This document shows positions 25,226-33,162 of a stretch of 59,024 nucleotides of DNA, piece by piece. Positions within the stretch are counted from its first letter, which is position 1, and each line of letters starts with the position of its first letter. A model generated the notes under the pieces. The model was not told the DNA's origin. It searched no databases and saw only the letters and a program-made list of their open reading frames with translations. The DNA lies in the NCBI GenBank assembly GCA_023428785.1, contig JAEYWU010000014.1, positions 1-59,024 of the forward strand, in the 5' to 3' direction. The stretch is from Pseudomonadota bacterium. Lineage in GTDB: Bacteria; Pseudomonadota; Alphaproteobacteria; Caulobacterales; Caulobacteraceae. A program made the translations under genes and the position numbers.

Positions 25226-26973
25226 ATGCGGCAGGCGGGATCCTGGAACAGGATCTCGATCTCGGCGGACCTCGCGGCGTTCACACGCGCTGCGTTCAAC
25301 GTGCCCTTGGCGGTAAGCTCGCCGGACCGGACGTCGGGCGGCGACTTCAGCGCGGCCGCGCAGGTGATGCGGCTGCTGGCCGAACGGCCGTCGTAGAGCC
25401 CGCCAAGGCGCTCGCGCAGCGCCTGCTCGGTGACCCCGGCGGCCGGCAGCAACAACAGGCCGACCTCGTCTCGGTCGGCGCCGACGACCACCGCATCGAG
25501 CGCCAGCGGACCCAGCCGATCCAGCGCCTCAGACCTGAGGCCGCCAGCGCGAACCCAGACACCATTGGCCAGTTTGAAGTCCTCTGCTACCCGACCCGCG
25601 AACACCAGCCCTTGGCCCCAGTCCTCGGGATCCGCCGCGCGCACAGCGTCGCCGGTGATGAAGAAGCCTTCGTCATCGAACGGCTGGTCGGTGTGGCCGA
25701 TGTAGCCCTTGAAGATGTTGTCGCCGCGGACCCGGCACTCGTAGCGGCCGTCCTCCTGGGGCACGAGCTTGAAGTCGACGCCGGGCAGCGGCAGGCCGAG
25801 CAGGTCTCCGCGTTCGGTCGGCCAGTAGACCAGCGCTAAAATGCCGCCGGTCTCCGTCATGCCGTAGCCGGAACCGAACTGCATGCGTGCGCCAATGAGC
25901 TCCCGGGCCAAGTCCTGATAGGCGTCGACCACGCTGGCCGCGAGCGCCGCGCCGCCGAACGACATCCGACTGAGATTGCGGAACACGGCCCTGGCCAAGA
26001 CGGGGTCGGCCCGGAACGCCGACAGCATCGGCCCGAAGGCCGCCGGCACCGTAGTCAGGATGGTGGGACCCACGTCAGCGAGGTTGGCCAGACTGACGGG
26101 AAGGCCGGCGGCCGTCGGGCTGCCGGCATCGATATGGAAACGCCCGCCCGCCTGAAGCGCCGCATGGAGGTTCACATTGCCCCCGTAGGTGTGATGCCAG
26201 GGCAGCCAGTCGACCATCACTTCCGGCTCACCGCTCGCAGGCTTGGCCCCGGCCTGATCGACCATGGCCGCGGCGGCGGTCAACATGCCGTGGGTGTTCG
26301 GCGTCGGCTTGGGCGTCCCGGTCGAGCCCGAGGTGAACAGAATCTTGGCCAGGTCATCCGGCGCGATCGCGGCCTCCGCGGCCTCCAGGTCGATCGCCCC
26401 GCCAGATCCATCCGAGACGTCCTGAAGCGGCAGCGACCGGTCGCATAGATTGAGGTCGGGGCCCGGCCCGGCCCACAGGTCCGCGTCCACCAGCGCTAGC
26501 TTCGCGCCGGCAGCCGACGAAAGACGCCTCAGGATGTCGGCTCCGCTCGGATGGGCCAGATAGAGGGGCGTCAGCGGAACGGCCACGGCGCCCAGGGCCA
26601 TGGCGCCGAAGGTCGCCGCTGCGTGGGCGATGCTGTTACGAGCCAGGATGACGACCGCGTCGCCCCTGCCGATCCCCTCGTTCGCCAGGCGGCCGGCCGT
26701 GCGGGCCGCGAGGTCCGCGAAGCTCTCATAGCTCACGCTGCGCCAAGGCTCGCCGGGCGCTGGCCGCTCATGCAGGAAGGGGCGATCTCCGAACCGCTTC
26801 GCCGCCGACAACAGCAGCGAGATCAGGTTGCGATGCGGGTTCACCAGCGCGTCCGGATGCCGAAGATAGATCGCTCCATCGTCGGTTCGGACGGTGACCT
26901 GAGGAGGAAGGAACCGGGTCGCCCGATAGCCGGCGCCCAGAGACTGGAGAGGATTCGGTTTCAGATCATCCAT
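25222..26973 (-). CDS. Feruloyl-CoA synthase-like AMP-forming ligase
   Basis: ANL-superfamily ligase of 583 residues. The P-loop region LFTSGSTGTPKPTPNTHGML, with P-K-x-x-x-N-T instead of the usual P-K-G-V, and the N-terminal segment VTVRTDDGAIYLRHPDAL are features of feruloyl-CoA synthases; GYGMTETGG, FFITGDAVR and SGELTAKGTLNAARV follow. Feruloyl-CoA synthases activate ferulate and other hydroxycinnamates for catabolism. ATG 26973 is chosen over an upstream TTG at 27018. The gene converges on the SGNH esterase gene, so a released aromatic acid may be the substrate. Hydroxycinnamoyl-CoA hydratase/lyase, the next enzyme, is not in the window. A related fatty-acid ligase activity is the alternative. 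Confidence 0.8.
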   Translation of the reverse strand: MDDLKPNPLQSLGAGYRATRFLPPQVTVRTDDGAIYLRHPDALVNPHRNLISLLLSAAKRFGDRPFLHERPAPGEPWRSVSYESFADLAARTAGRLANEGIGRGDAVVILARNSIAHAAATFGAMALGAVAVPLTPLYLAHPSGADILRRLSSAAGAKLALVDADLWAGPGPDLNLCDRSLPLQDVSDGSGGAIDLEAAEAAIAPDDLAKILFTSGSTGTPKPTPNTHGMLTAAAAMVDQAGAKPASGEPEVMVDWLPWHHTYGGNVNLHAALQAGGRFHIDAGSPTAAGLPVSLANLADVGPTILTTVPAAFGPMLSAFRADPVLARAVFRNLSRMSFGGAALAASVVDAYQDLARELIGARMQFGSGYGMTETGGILALVYWPTERGDLLGLPLPGVDFKLVPQEDGRYECRVRGDNIFKGYIGHTDQPFDDEGFFITGDAVRAADPEDWGQGLVFAGRVAEDFKLANGVWVRAGGLRSEALDRLGPLALDAVVVGADRDEVGLLLLPAAGVTEQALRERLGGLYDGRSASSRITCAAALKSPPDVRSGELTAKGTLNAARVNAARSAEIEILFQDPACRI

Positions 26974-27049
26974 GGCGATAGCTGATACGCCGAGCGGGCG
27001 GCCTGCGCCAAGCGCCAACCCGCCGCGGCCGCTTGGTCAGGCCCGCCGC

Positions 27050-27667
27050 CTAGGCGTCCGGCGTTTGCGCGATCATCAGACCCATGCGGACCAGAGCAGA
27101 AAGGTTGTCTGCGCGCATCTTGTCCATGACCTTGGCTCGGAAAATCTCGACTGTGCGGTGACTGATGTCGAGGCGCAGGGCGATCTCCTTGTTCGAGAAC
27201 CCCTCGACCAGTGCGTCGAAGACCTGGCGTTCACGCGGCGTCAATTGCTGCAGGCGTCCCAGGGTGTGGCGCACGGCTGCCTCCTGCTTGCGGCGATCGG
27301 TCAGCAGGCTCATGCAGCCGCGCACGGTTTCCACGAGGTGGTCGGGTTCAAACGGCTTTTCGATGAAGTCGACGACGCCGAACTTCATCATCTGCACGGC
27401 CAGGGTCACCTCGGCGTGACCGGTGATGACCACCACGGGCCAGACAGCGCCCTTTTCGGCGCTCAGGCGGCGGACCACATCTCCGCCATCCATGTCGGGC
27501 ATGCGCACGTCGGTCACCACACAGGCATAGTCGACGTCCGGCAGGCGCTCGAAAAAGTCCGCGCCGCTGATGAAGCCGCGCGCCGTGATCCCCTGCGCGC
27601 GCAGCACGCTGAGGATGGAATCGCGCACCGCTGCGTCGTCGTCGATGACGAATACCGGGTGATCCAT
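27050..27667 (-). CDS. FixJ-family response regulator
   Basis: Two-domain regulator of 205 residues. The receiver domain has FVIDDDAAV, phosphoacceptor Asp53 in VVTDVRMPDMDG, and the switch Lys in DFIEKPFEPDHL. The C-terminal LuxR/NarL-type DNA-binding domain reads LTPRERQVFDALVEGFSNKE then IALRLDISHRTVEIFRAKVM, the FixJ signature (T-V-E-x-x-R-A). It overlaps the upstream sensor kinase gene by one base (TGATG), so the two form a partner pair. TACGTA elements at 29252-29259 and 29759-29776, close to the half-site I remember for FixJ, suggest targets next door: the CheY-like gene and the porin. Confidence 0.9.
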   Translation of the reverse strand: MDHPVFVIDDDAAVRDSILSVLRAQGITARGFISGADFFERLPDVDYACVVTDVRMPDMDGGDVVRRLSAEKGAVWPVVVITGHAEVTLAVQMMKFGVVDFIEKPFEPDHLVETVRGCMSLLTDRRKQEAAVRHTLGRLQQLTPRERQVFDALVEGFSNKEIALRLDISHRTVEIFRAKVMDKMRADNLSALVRMGLMIAQTPDA

Positions 27668-29211
27668 CAGGCGTCTTCCAGTTCGCGTTCGCGCATCAAC
27701 TTGAAAGTGAAAGCCGCGCCGCCGAGGTCGCTGCGTTCCACCGTCAGAGAGCCGCCATGGCTCTCCACGATCGTGCGCGTCACCGACAGGCCCAGCCCCA
27801 TGCCGGCGCTCTTGGTGGTCATGAGAGGACGGAAGATAGTCTCCAGCTCTTCCGGAGCGATGCCTCGGCCACTGTCCTCCACCCGCAGTTCGTACTGATC
27901 GTCACAGGCTGGCCTGCCGACGATGAGGACCCGTCGGTCCTCCTGATCGGCGAGCGCCTCGACGGCGTTACGCACGAGATTCAGGATCGCCTGCTGAAAC
28001 TGGATGCGCTCGGCCCGGACCCGGTCATTCAGGTCGTCGATGCGGTATTCGATGACGGCGCCGCTGTTCGTCTGGATCATGCCCAACACCCCGTGCATGT
28101 CGGCGATCATCGCACTGACGTGTTCGACGCCGAGGCTGCGGGTCTCATGGGCCAGCAGTTCACGCATGCGCCGAATGATGGCGCCGGCGCGCAGCAGCTG
28201 CGCCTTGGCCAGGTCGATCGAGTTACCGTCGGCCGGGTCCGAAAAGCCGGCGCGCTCGTACGCCGCCTGGCTGGCGTGCAGGTAGTTGGTCGCCGCGCTC
28301 AAAGGCTGATTCAGCTCATGCGCCAGGGACGCAGCCATCTCGCCCAGCGAGTTCAGGCGCCAGACCCGGTTCAGCTGGGTGTGCAGTTCGCGCGCCCGGG
28401 CGTCGGCGGCGTGGGCCTGGCTAAGGTCCGTCAGAGACAGGGTGGCGTGATGCTCATCCTTGTCGTCGGGCATGACGCGCATCTGGATACTGAGAGGATA
28501 GGTCTTGTCGCCCCGCCGCCCGGTCCAGACCGCATCCATGGCCTCGGCGCCGCCGTTCTCGACAGTGGCCAGATCGAAGCCGTCAACATAGTCGGACAGC
28601 GGCCGTCCCTCCGCCTCGGCGTCCTCGACGCCCAGGACCTCGCAGGCCGGAGCCGTCAGGAACCGCAGACGGCTCTCCCGATCCACGGTGACGACGGGTA
28701 CGGCCGCCAGCACCGCATCCAGCATCTGATTGCGGCGCGCGAGGCGATAGGACAGGTCGCGCGACCGTGCCTGGGCCGATCGCAGCCGCCAGCACATCTC
28801 GGCTATGAGCCAGCAAACCCCCACGAACAGGGCCGCGTTCACCGCCGTGTCGACCGTGCTTTCGCGCGGCACGGCGATGACATTGACGATAATCGCCAGG
28901 ACGATGGCCACCACGGTCGGGCCCCGCCAACCGGTGATGATGGCCGTCATCATCACGGCGGGCACCATCGGCAGATAGAAGAACTGGCCGAACGGCTCCA
29001 GAACGGCGCGCAGCGCCAGCGACGCCAGAACGGCGACGACGGCAAAGCCATAATTCAGGACGACAGAGCGAATCCCTGCCGACGCCGGAGTATCCGGCGC
29101 AAAGTTCAACGTGGGAGCCATTTGTGGCTTGTTCTCCGGGCCTGCGCGGACGAATCCCTCCCAAGACTCACGCAGGTCGTGGACGCTCCCGTACCATTGA
29201 TGGACGAGCAT
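27667..29211 (-). CDS. FixL-like membrane PAS sensor histidine kinase
   Basis: Sensor kinase of 514 residues. Residues about 48-145 hold four hydrophobic segments (VLNYGFAVVAVLASLALRAV; FYLPMVPAVMMTAIITGW; VVAIVLAIIVNVIAV; AALFVGVCWLIAEMC), followed by a PAS domain (about 160-265), the dimerisation helix with His298 (SLAHELNQPLSAA), and the ATPase with NLVRNAVEAL and GMGLGLSVTRTIVESHGG. Kinase and layout resemble FixL. The PAS domain does not show the heme-ligating histidine region of oxygen-sensing FixL, so the signal is probably not oxygen through heme. Its partner is the overlapping FixJ-type gene. The start is uncertain: ATG 29211 and ATG 29121 both lack strong ribosome sites. Confidence 0.85.
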   Translation of the reverse strand: MLVHQWYGSVHDLRESWEGFVRAGPENKPQMAPTLNFAPDTPASAGIRSVVLNYGFAVVAVLASLALRAVLEPFGQFFYLPMVPAVMMTAIITGWRGPTVVAIVLAIIVNVIAVPRESTVDTAVNAALFVGVCWLIAEMCWRLRSAQARSRDLSYRLARRNQMLDAVLAAVPVVTVDRESRLRFLTAPACEVLGVEDAEAEGRPLSDYVDGFDLATVENGGAEAMDAVWTGRRGDKTYPLSIQMRVMPDDKDEHHATLSLTDLSQAHAADARARELHTQLNRVWRLNSLGEMAASLAHELNQPLSAATNYLHASQAAYERAGFSDPADGNSIDLAKAQLLRAGAIIRRMRELLAHETRSLGVEHVSAMIADMHGVLGMIQTNSGAVIEYRIDDLNDRVRAERIQFQQAILNLVRNAVEALADQEDRRVLIVGRPACDDQYELRVEDSGRGIAPEELETIFRPLMTTKSAGMGLGLSVTRTIVESHGGSLTVERSDLGGAAFTFKLMRERELEDA

Positions 29212-29251
29212 TTGTACCCAAGCCGGTCCGGAAGCGGACGACTAGGGACTA

Positions 29252-29259
29252 TTACGTAG
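29252..29259. promoter_or_regulatory. TACGTA element between sensor kinase and CheY-like gene
   Basis: TTACGTAG lies in the 109-base gap between the divergent kinase (29211) and CheY-like (29321) genes. It matches seven of eight bases of GTAMGTAG, the FixJ-binding consensus as I recall it. The same core occurs twice more at 29759-29776. Alone it could be chance. Confidence 0.4.
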
Positions 29260-29320
29260 CTCCGTGACTACCCGGATTTCGCACTTTTTCGGCACCGTCA
29301 CACGCAAGAGAGGTGGTGTG

Positions 29321-29755
29321 ATGACAAAACCCCTGCGTGTGCTGGCCGTGGACGATTGCGACTCTGTGCGTCGGATCATGAAGGTCATTCTGAAGATCGG
29401 GGGCCACGATCCGATCATGGCCGACGGCGTGCCGGCCGCGCGCGAGGTGCTCTCGACGCAGCAGCCGGATGTGATCCTCACCGACTACACCATGCCGGAA
29501 CTGACGGGCTTCGACCTCGTGCTCGGCGTCCGCGCCGAGGCCCGGTTCGACCATGTGCCGATCTTTGTCATCTCCAGTGAAGACGACCCCGAGATCCTCT
29601 CAAGGATGGAGAGGGCCGGCGCCAATGGCTGGTTTCGAAAGCCCGTCTGCGCCACCAGTCTGCTGACCACGCTCGGCGCTGTTTCCGAACGCGTCCCGAT
29701 GATGCGCACGCCGGCCATTTCGAGCCCCGCCCACCCGATTTCCCAAGCAGGATAA
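29321..29755 (+). CDS. CheY-like single-domain response regulator
   Basis: Receiver protein of 144 residues with no output domain. VLAVDDCDSVRRIM holds the acidic pair, Asp55 in VILTDYTMPELTG is the phosphoacceptor, ISSEDD carries the switch Ser, and WFRKPV the conserved Lys. A short proline/serine-rich tail follows. ATG 29321 with an upstream AGAGG site is preferred over an in-frame start at 29264. It lies divergent to the FixL/FixJ-like pair and upstream of the porin and the chemotaxis operon. It may be an extra phosphate sink or a FixT-like modulator of the adjacent kinase; sequence does not decide this. Confidence 0.85.
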   Translation: MTKPLRVLAVDDCDSVRRIMKVILKIGGHDPIMADGVPAAREVLSTQQPDVILTDYTMPELTGFDLVLGVRAEARFDHVPIFVISSEDDPEILSRMERAGANGWFRKPVCATSLLTTLGAVSERVPMMRTPAISSPAHPISQAG

Positions 29756-29758
29756 GGG

Positions 29759-29776
29759 ATACGTACTCCTACGTAT
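29759..29776. promoter_or_regulatory. Tandem TACGTA repeat upstream of the porin gene
   Basis: Two TACGTA palindromes at 29760-29765 and 29770-29775 are exactly ten bases apart, one helical turn (ATACGTAC then CTACGTAT). They lie in the 87 bases between the CheY-like gene and the TorF-type porin gene. Read on the minus strand the second is ATACGTAG, again seven of eight to the remembered FixJ consensus. Same-face tandem sites are usual for NarL/FixJ-type dimers. The adjacent FixJ-like regulator is the natural candidate. Confidence 0.5.
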
Positions 29777-29842
29777 ACCAAGCTTTACGCTTAGTACCGG
29801 CGTTCAGCCGAAACTGTCATGGCAACCTCCCGATAGAGAGCC

Positions 29843-30550
29843 ATGATCTACAAGACCTTTCAAAAGCCCGCCGCCGCCCCCTTCCTGACGCTCGTCTGCG
29901 CGGCCGCCGCCACCCTCGTTTCGCCGGCTGTCGCCGCCGCCCAGGAGTTCGAAGGCCAGATCGGCCTCGCCAGCCAGTACGTCGGCAAGGGCGTCGGCAA
30001 GAGCGACGGCGATCCCAGCATCTTCGGCTCGGCCCAGGTCTCGCACGGCGATGTCTACGCCGGCGTCTGGGCCTCCACCGCCAGCCTGTCGCAGGGCTCG
30101 GATTCGGAAATCATCACCACCATCGGCTATCGCCCCGAGATCGCAGGTTTCGCACTGAACTTGTCGATCAACAACCGGGAGTTGCCGGGAACGCGCACTG
30201 GCGTTGACGCCAACTTCTGGGAATACCAGGCCGACGTCTCGCGCCGCTTCGGCGCGGTGAGCGCACGCCTACGGGTCAACTACACCCCCGACGGCTTCGC
30301 CGCCACGCGTGAAGCCTGGTGGGTCGAGCTCCAGGGCACGGTCAGCCTCGACAGCGCCACGCGCGTCAGCGCCGCCGTCGCCGACCGCACCGCGGAAGGC
30401 GGCGCTGAATACGTGGCCTGGAATGTCGGCGTGCGCCGCTCCCTGACCGATCAGATCGCTCTGGACGTCCGCTGGTACGACACCGACGGCCATAGCTACG
30501 GCGAGCGCTACGAGGGCCGCCTGGTCGGCTCCCTGTCCTACTCGTTCTGA
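29843..30550 (+). CDS. TorF-family putative porin
   Basis: Outer-membrane protein of 235 residues. The signal peptide is cleaved near VAAAQ|EF (residue about 34). FEGQIGLASQYVGKGVGKSD near the mature start resembles the TorF-type beginning of alternating strands with a G-x-S-Q-Y motif. The rest alternates polar and hydrophobic residues as in a small beta-barrel and ends in phenylalanine (GRLVGSLSYSF). The family takes its name from gene association in Shewanella and has no proven substrate. It has its own upstream region with paired TACGTA elements and is followed after 44 bases by the chemoreceptor gene. Confidence 0.82.
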   Translation: MIYKTFQKPAAAPFLTLVCAAAATLVSPAVAAAQEFEGQIGLASQYVGKGVGKSDGDPSIFGSAQVSHGDVYAGVWASTASLSQGSDSEIITTIGYRPEIAGFALNLSINNRELPGTRTGVDANFWEYQADVSRRFGAVSARLRVNYTPDGFAATREAWWVELQGTVSLDSATRVSAAVADRTAEGGAEYVAWNVGVRRSLTDQIALDVRWYDTDGHSYGERYEGRLVGSLSYSF

Positions 30551-30594
30551 CCCCCATCCCCGCGCCATCGCCCAGGATCCGAAAGGATAGATCC

Positions 30595-32520
30595 GTGTTC
30601 TTCACCAACCTGCCGCTCAGCCGAAAACTGGCCGTGGCCTTCGCCTCGATCCTGATGGCGATCGCCGCCATGGGAGCCATCCTCTTCGTCAACCTGCAGG
30701 CGCTCGACCGCGCCGGTCAGGTCCGCAGCGCCCTCAATGAGGACGTGCGCACCCTCGCCGAGGTCACGCTGAAACTGGCGCGCCAGGAGAACAGCTATCG
30801 CGGCTTCCTCATCTCCGGCGATCCCTACTACCTTGAGCGCGCCGCCAGCCACCGCGCCGACTTCAAGGCCGGCCTGGATAGCCTGCGTCAGGGCGCCGAC
30901 GACGAGATGCGCGCCCGGATCGACGAGGTCGAGGCGGCCAGCGATGCCTGGTTCGAAAACGTCGTGGACGCCGGCGCGTTGCTGGCGACGAACCCGGAGA
31001 CCCGCGGCGAAGCCATCGCCATGGTCGGGCGCCAGGGATCGGCCGATGGCTACATGGAAGCGGTCGAGAACGGCATCGACGCCATCACGGCGGTCGAAAT
31101 GGAACTGCTGGCCGAAGCGCGCACGGTTCAGGACAGCGCCGGTGAGATGTCTCTCATCGCCCTGTTCATCGGGCTCGGCACGGCTCTGGTCATCGCCCTT
31201 GGCGCCGGCTGGGTCCTGACCCGCTCGATCGGCGGCCCGGTGCTCGGCATGGTGGGCCTGATGAAGCGCCTGATGGGCGGCGAAACCGCCATCGACGTCC
31301 CCTATGCGACCCGCAAGGACGAGTTCGGCGCCATGGGTGTGGCTATCGTCGCCTTCCGCGACGCCGCGATCGAGAAGACCCGCGTGGAAGCCGAGGCGGT
31401 CGCGCATCGTGAGGCCGTCGAGGCCGAGCGCGCCCGCAACCAGGCGGCCGCCGACGCCGCGGCCCGCGAACAGGCCTCTGTCGTGAAGGCCCTGGGCGAG
31501 GGCCTGGATCATCTGACGCGCGGCGACCTGACCTACACCCTGACGCAGGCCTTCCCCGGCGAGTACGTCAAGCTGCAGGCGGACTTCAACAACGCCATCG
31601 GCCAGTTGAAGGAAGCCATGACCGTGGTGGTCGGCAACGTCTCGGCGATCCGTTCGGGTTCGGGCGAAATCAGCCAGGCGGCCGATGACCTGTCGCGCCG
31701 CACCGAGCAGCAGGCCGCCAGCCTGGAAGAGACCGCCGCTGCGCTGGACGAGATCACCGCGACCGTCAACCGCACGGCCTCCGGCGCTCGTCAGGCGTCG
31801 GAAACGGTCAAGGCCGCCAAGGGCGACGCCGAAACCTCGGGCGTCGTGGTCCGTGACGCGGTCGACGCCATGGGCGCGATCGAGAAGTCGGCGCAGGAGA
31901 TCAGCCAGATCATCGGCGTGATCGACGAGATCGCCTTCCAGACCAACCTGCTCGCGCTGAACGCCGGGGTCGAGGCGGCCCGCGCCGGCGACGCCGGACG
32001 GGGCTTCGCGGTCGTGGCCTCGGAAGTTCGTGCCCTGGCTCAGCGCTCGGCCGAGGCGGCCAAGGAGATCAAGACCCTGATCTCGGCCTCGACCCAGCAG
32101 GTCAACACAGGCGTCAGCCTGGTGGGCCAGACCGGCGAAGCGCTGGCGCGCATCGTCGGCCGGGTCGCGGAGATCGACGGCCTGGTGTCCGAAATCGCCG
32201 CCTCCGCCCAGGAGCAGGCGACCGGCCTCCAGCAGGTCAACACCGCGGTCAACCAGATGGACCAGGTGACCCAGCAGAACGCCGCCATGGTCGAGGAATC
32301 CACCGCCGCCAGCCACTCGCTGTCGCAGGAAGCCGAAACCCTGGCCGGCTCGGTCTCGCGCTTCAAGATCGGCGGCGTGGCCCAGGCCGCCCGCGGTTCG
32401 CGTCATCAGCCCGCCGCCCCCGTCCATCGCCCGGTCGCCGCCATCAAGACGGTCGGTCGGGGCGGCGCCGCGCTCAAGAGCGATCTGGCCCCCGCGGAAG
32501 ACGGCTGGGAGGAGTTCTGA
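30595..32520 (+). CDS. mcpA: Methyl-accepting chemotaxis protein
   Basis: Transmembrane chemoreceptor of 641 residues that heads the che operon. TM1 is at about residues 10-33 and TM2 at about 184-206, bounding a small helical periplasmic domain. A HAMP domain (about 205-260) follows. The cytoplasmic signalling hairpin contains the near-invariant tip EIAFQTNLLALNAGVEAARAG. The C-terminus is GWEEF, an xWxxF pentapeptide of the kind that tethers CheR/CheB. The start is GTG 30595 after GGAAAGGATAG. Position and order correspond to mcpA of C. crescentus. The gene overlaps the STAS gene by one base. Confidence 0.93.
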   Translation: MFFTNLPLSRKLAVAFASILMAIAAMGAILFVNLQALDRAGQVRSALNEDVRTLAEVTLKLARQENSYRGFLISGDPYYLERAASHRADFKAGLDSLRQGADDEMRARIDEVEAASDAWFENVVDAGALLATNPETRGEAIAMVGRQGSADGYMEAVENGIDAITAVEMELLAEARTVQDSAGEMSLIALFIGLGTALVIALGAGWVLTRSIGGPVLGMVGLMKRLMGGETAIDVPYATRKDEFGAMGVAIVAFRDAAIEKTRVEAEAVAHREAVEAERARNQAAADAAAREQASVVKALGEGLDHLTRGDLTYTLTQAFPGEYVKLQADFNNAIGQLKEAMTVVVGNVSAIRSGSGEISQAADDLSRRTEQQAASLEETAAALDEITATVNRTASGARQASETVKAAKGDAETSGVVVRDAVDAMGAIEKSAQEISQIIGVIDEIAFQTNLLALNAGVEAARAGDAGRGFAVVASEVRALAQRSAEAAKEIKTLISASTQQVNTGVSLVGQTGEALARIVGRVAEIDGLVSEIAASAQEQATGLQQVNTAVNQMDQVTQQNAAMVEESTAASHSLSQEAETLAGSVSRFKIGGVAQAARGSRHQPAAPVHRPVAAIKTVGRGGAALKSDLAPAEDGWEEF

Positions 32521-32798
32521 TGTCGGCCGCGATCGTCCTGCCCGCCGTCCTGGACATCCAGCAGGCCGCGGCCCTTCGGGCCCAACTGCTGGCGGCCCGG
32601 GGCGGCCCCGTCACCCTTGATGCGAGTGCGGTCGAACGTCTGGGGGCGCTCTGCCTGCAGGTTCTGCTCGCCGCGCAGCAGACCTGGGCGACCGACGGCG
32701 CGGCGATCGCGATCACGCCGACATCGGACGCTTTCGTCCAGCAATGGGCCGCCTTCGGCGCGCCCCTGTCGAACCTCGGATGGGGAGAATCCGCGTGA
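32520..32798 (+). CDS. STAS-domain protein of the chemotaxis operon
   Basis: Small cytoplasmic protein of 92 residues with the STAS fold, as in anti-sigma factor antagonists: VTLDASAVERLGALCLQVLL matches the strand-helix around the usual phosphorylated Ser/Thr (here D-A-S-A-V). It sits between the receptor and cheY with overlaps on both sides (TGATG and GTGA), so it is translated with them. The same place in the C. crescentus operon is held by a gene named cheX there, not related to the CheX phosphatase. Its role in chemotaxis is not established. Confidence 0.85.
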   Translation: MSAAIVLPAVLDIQQAAALRAQLLAARGGPVTLDASAVERLGALCLQVLLAAQQTWATDGAAIAITPTSDAFVQQWAAFGAPLSNLGWGESA

Positions 32799-33160
32799 CC
32801 AAGACCGTACTCACCGTCGACGACTCCCGCACCATGCGTGACATGCTCATGCTGGCGCTGGTCGAGGCGGGTTACCGCGTGATCCAGGCCGTCGACGGCG
32901 TCGATGGTCTGGAAACGCTCAGCGCCGAAGGCGCCGATGTCGTCATCACCGACATCAACATGCCGCGCCTGGACGGCTTCGGCTTCATCGAGGGCGTGCG
33001 CGCGGATCCGAACCACCGGGCCACGCCGGTCCTGGTGCTGACGACCGAGAGCGATGCGGCAAAGAAGCAGCGCGCCCGCGACGCCGGCGCCACCGGCTGG
33101 ATCGTCAAGCCGTTCGACCCGGTCAAGCTGGTCGAAGCCGTTCGGCGCGTGGCGGCCTGA
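32795..33160 (+). CDS. cheY: Chemotaxis response regulator CheY (first copy)
   Basis: Single receiver domain of 121 residues. LTVDDSRTMRDML has the acidic pair Asp9-Asp10, Asp53 in ITDINMPRLDG is the phosphoacceptor, LTTESD the switch Thr, and WIVKPFDPVKLVEAV the conserved Lys. The start is GTG 32795, overlapping the STAS stop by four bases, after GGGGAG. It probably carries the signal from CheA, either to the flagellar motor or as a phosphate sink; Caulobacterales have several CheY proteins and the division of labour cannot be read here. Confidence 0.92.
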   Translation: MTKTVLTVDDSRTMRDMLMLALVEAGYRVIQAVDGVDGLETLSAEGADVVITDINMPRLDGFGFIEGVRADPNHRATPVLVLTTESDAAKKQRARDAGATGWIVKPFDPVKLVEAVRRVAA

Positions 33161-33162
33161 CC

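Noticed and set aside
27667..29211. Calling the kinase an oxygen-sensing FixL
   Set aside because: The PAS domain does not show the heme-ligating histidine region; only the kinase type and FixJ partner match.
30538..32427. A 629-codon minus-strand frame over the chemoreceptor gene
   Set aside because: Shadow of the MCP gene; composition typical of reversed GC-rich coding sequence.
32520..32798. Naming the STAS gene cheX as a CheY phosphatase
   Set aside because: The sequence is STAS-like and not related to the CheX/CheC phosphatases; the Caulobacter name is misleading.
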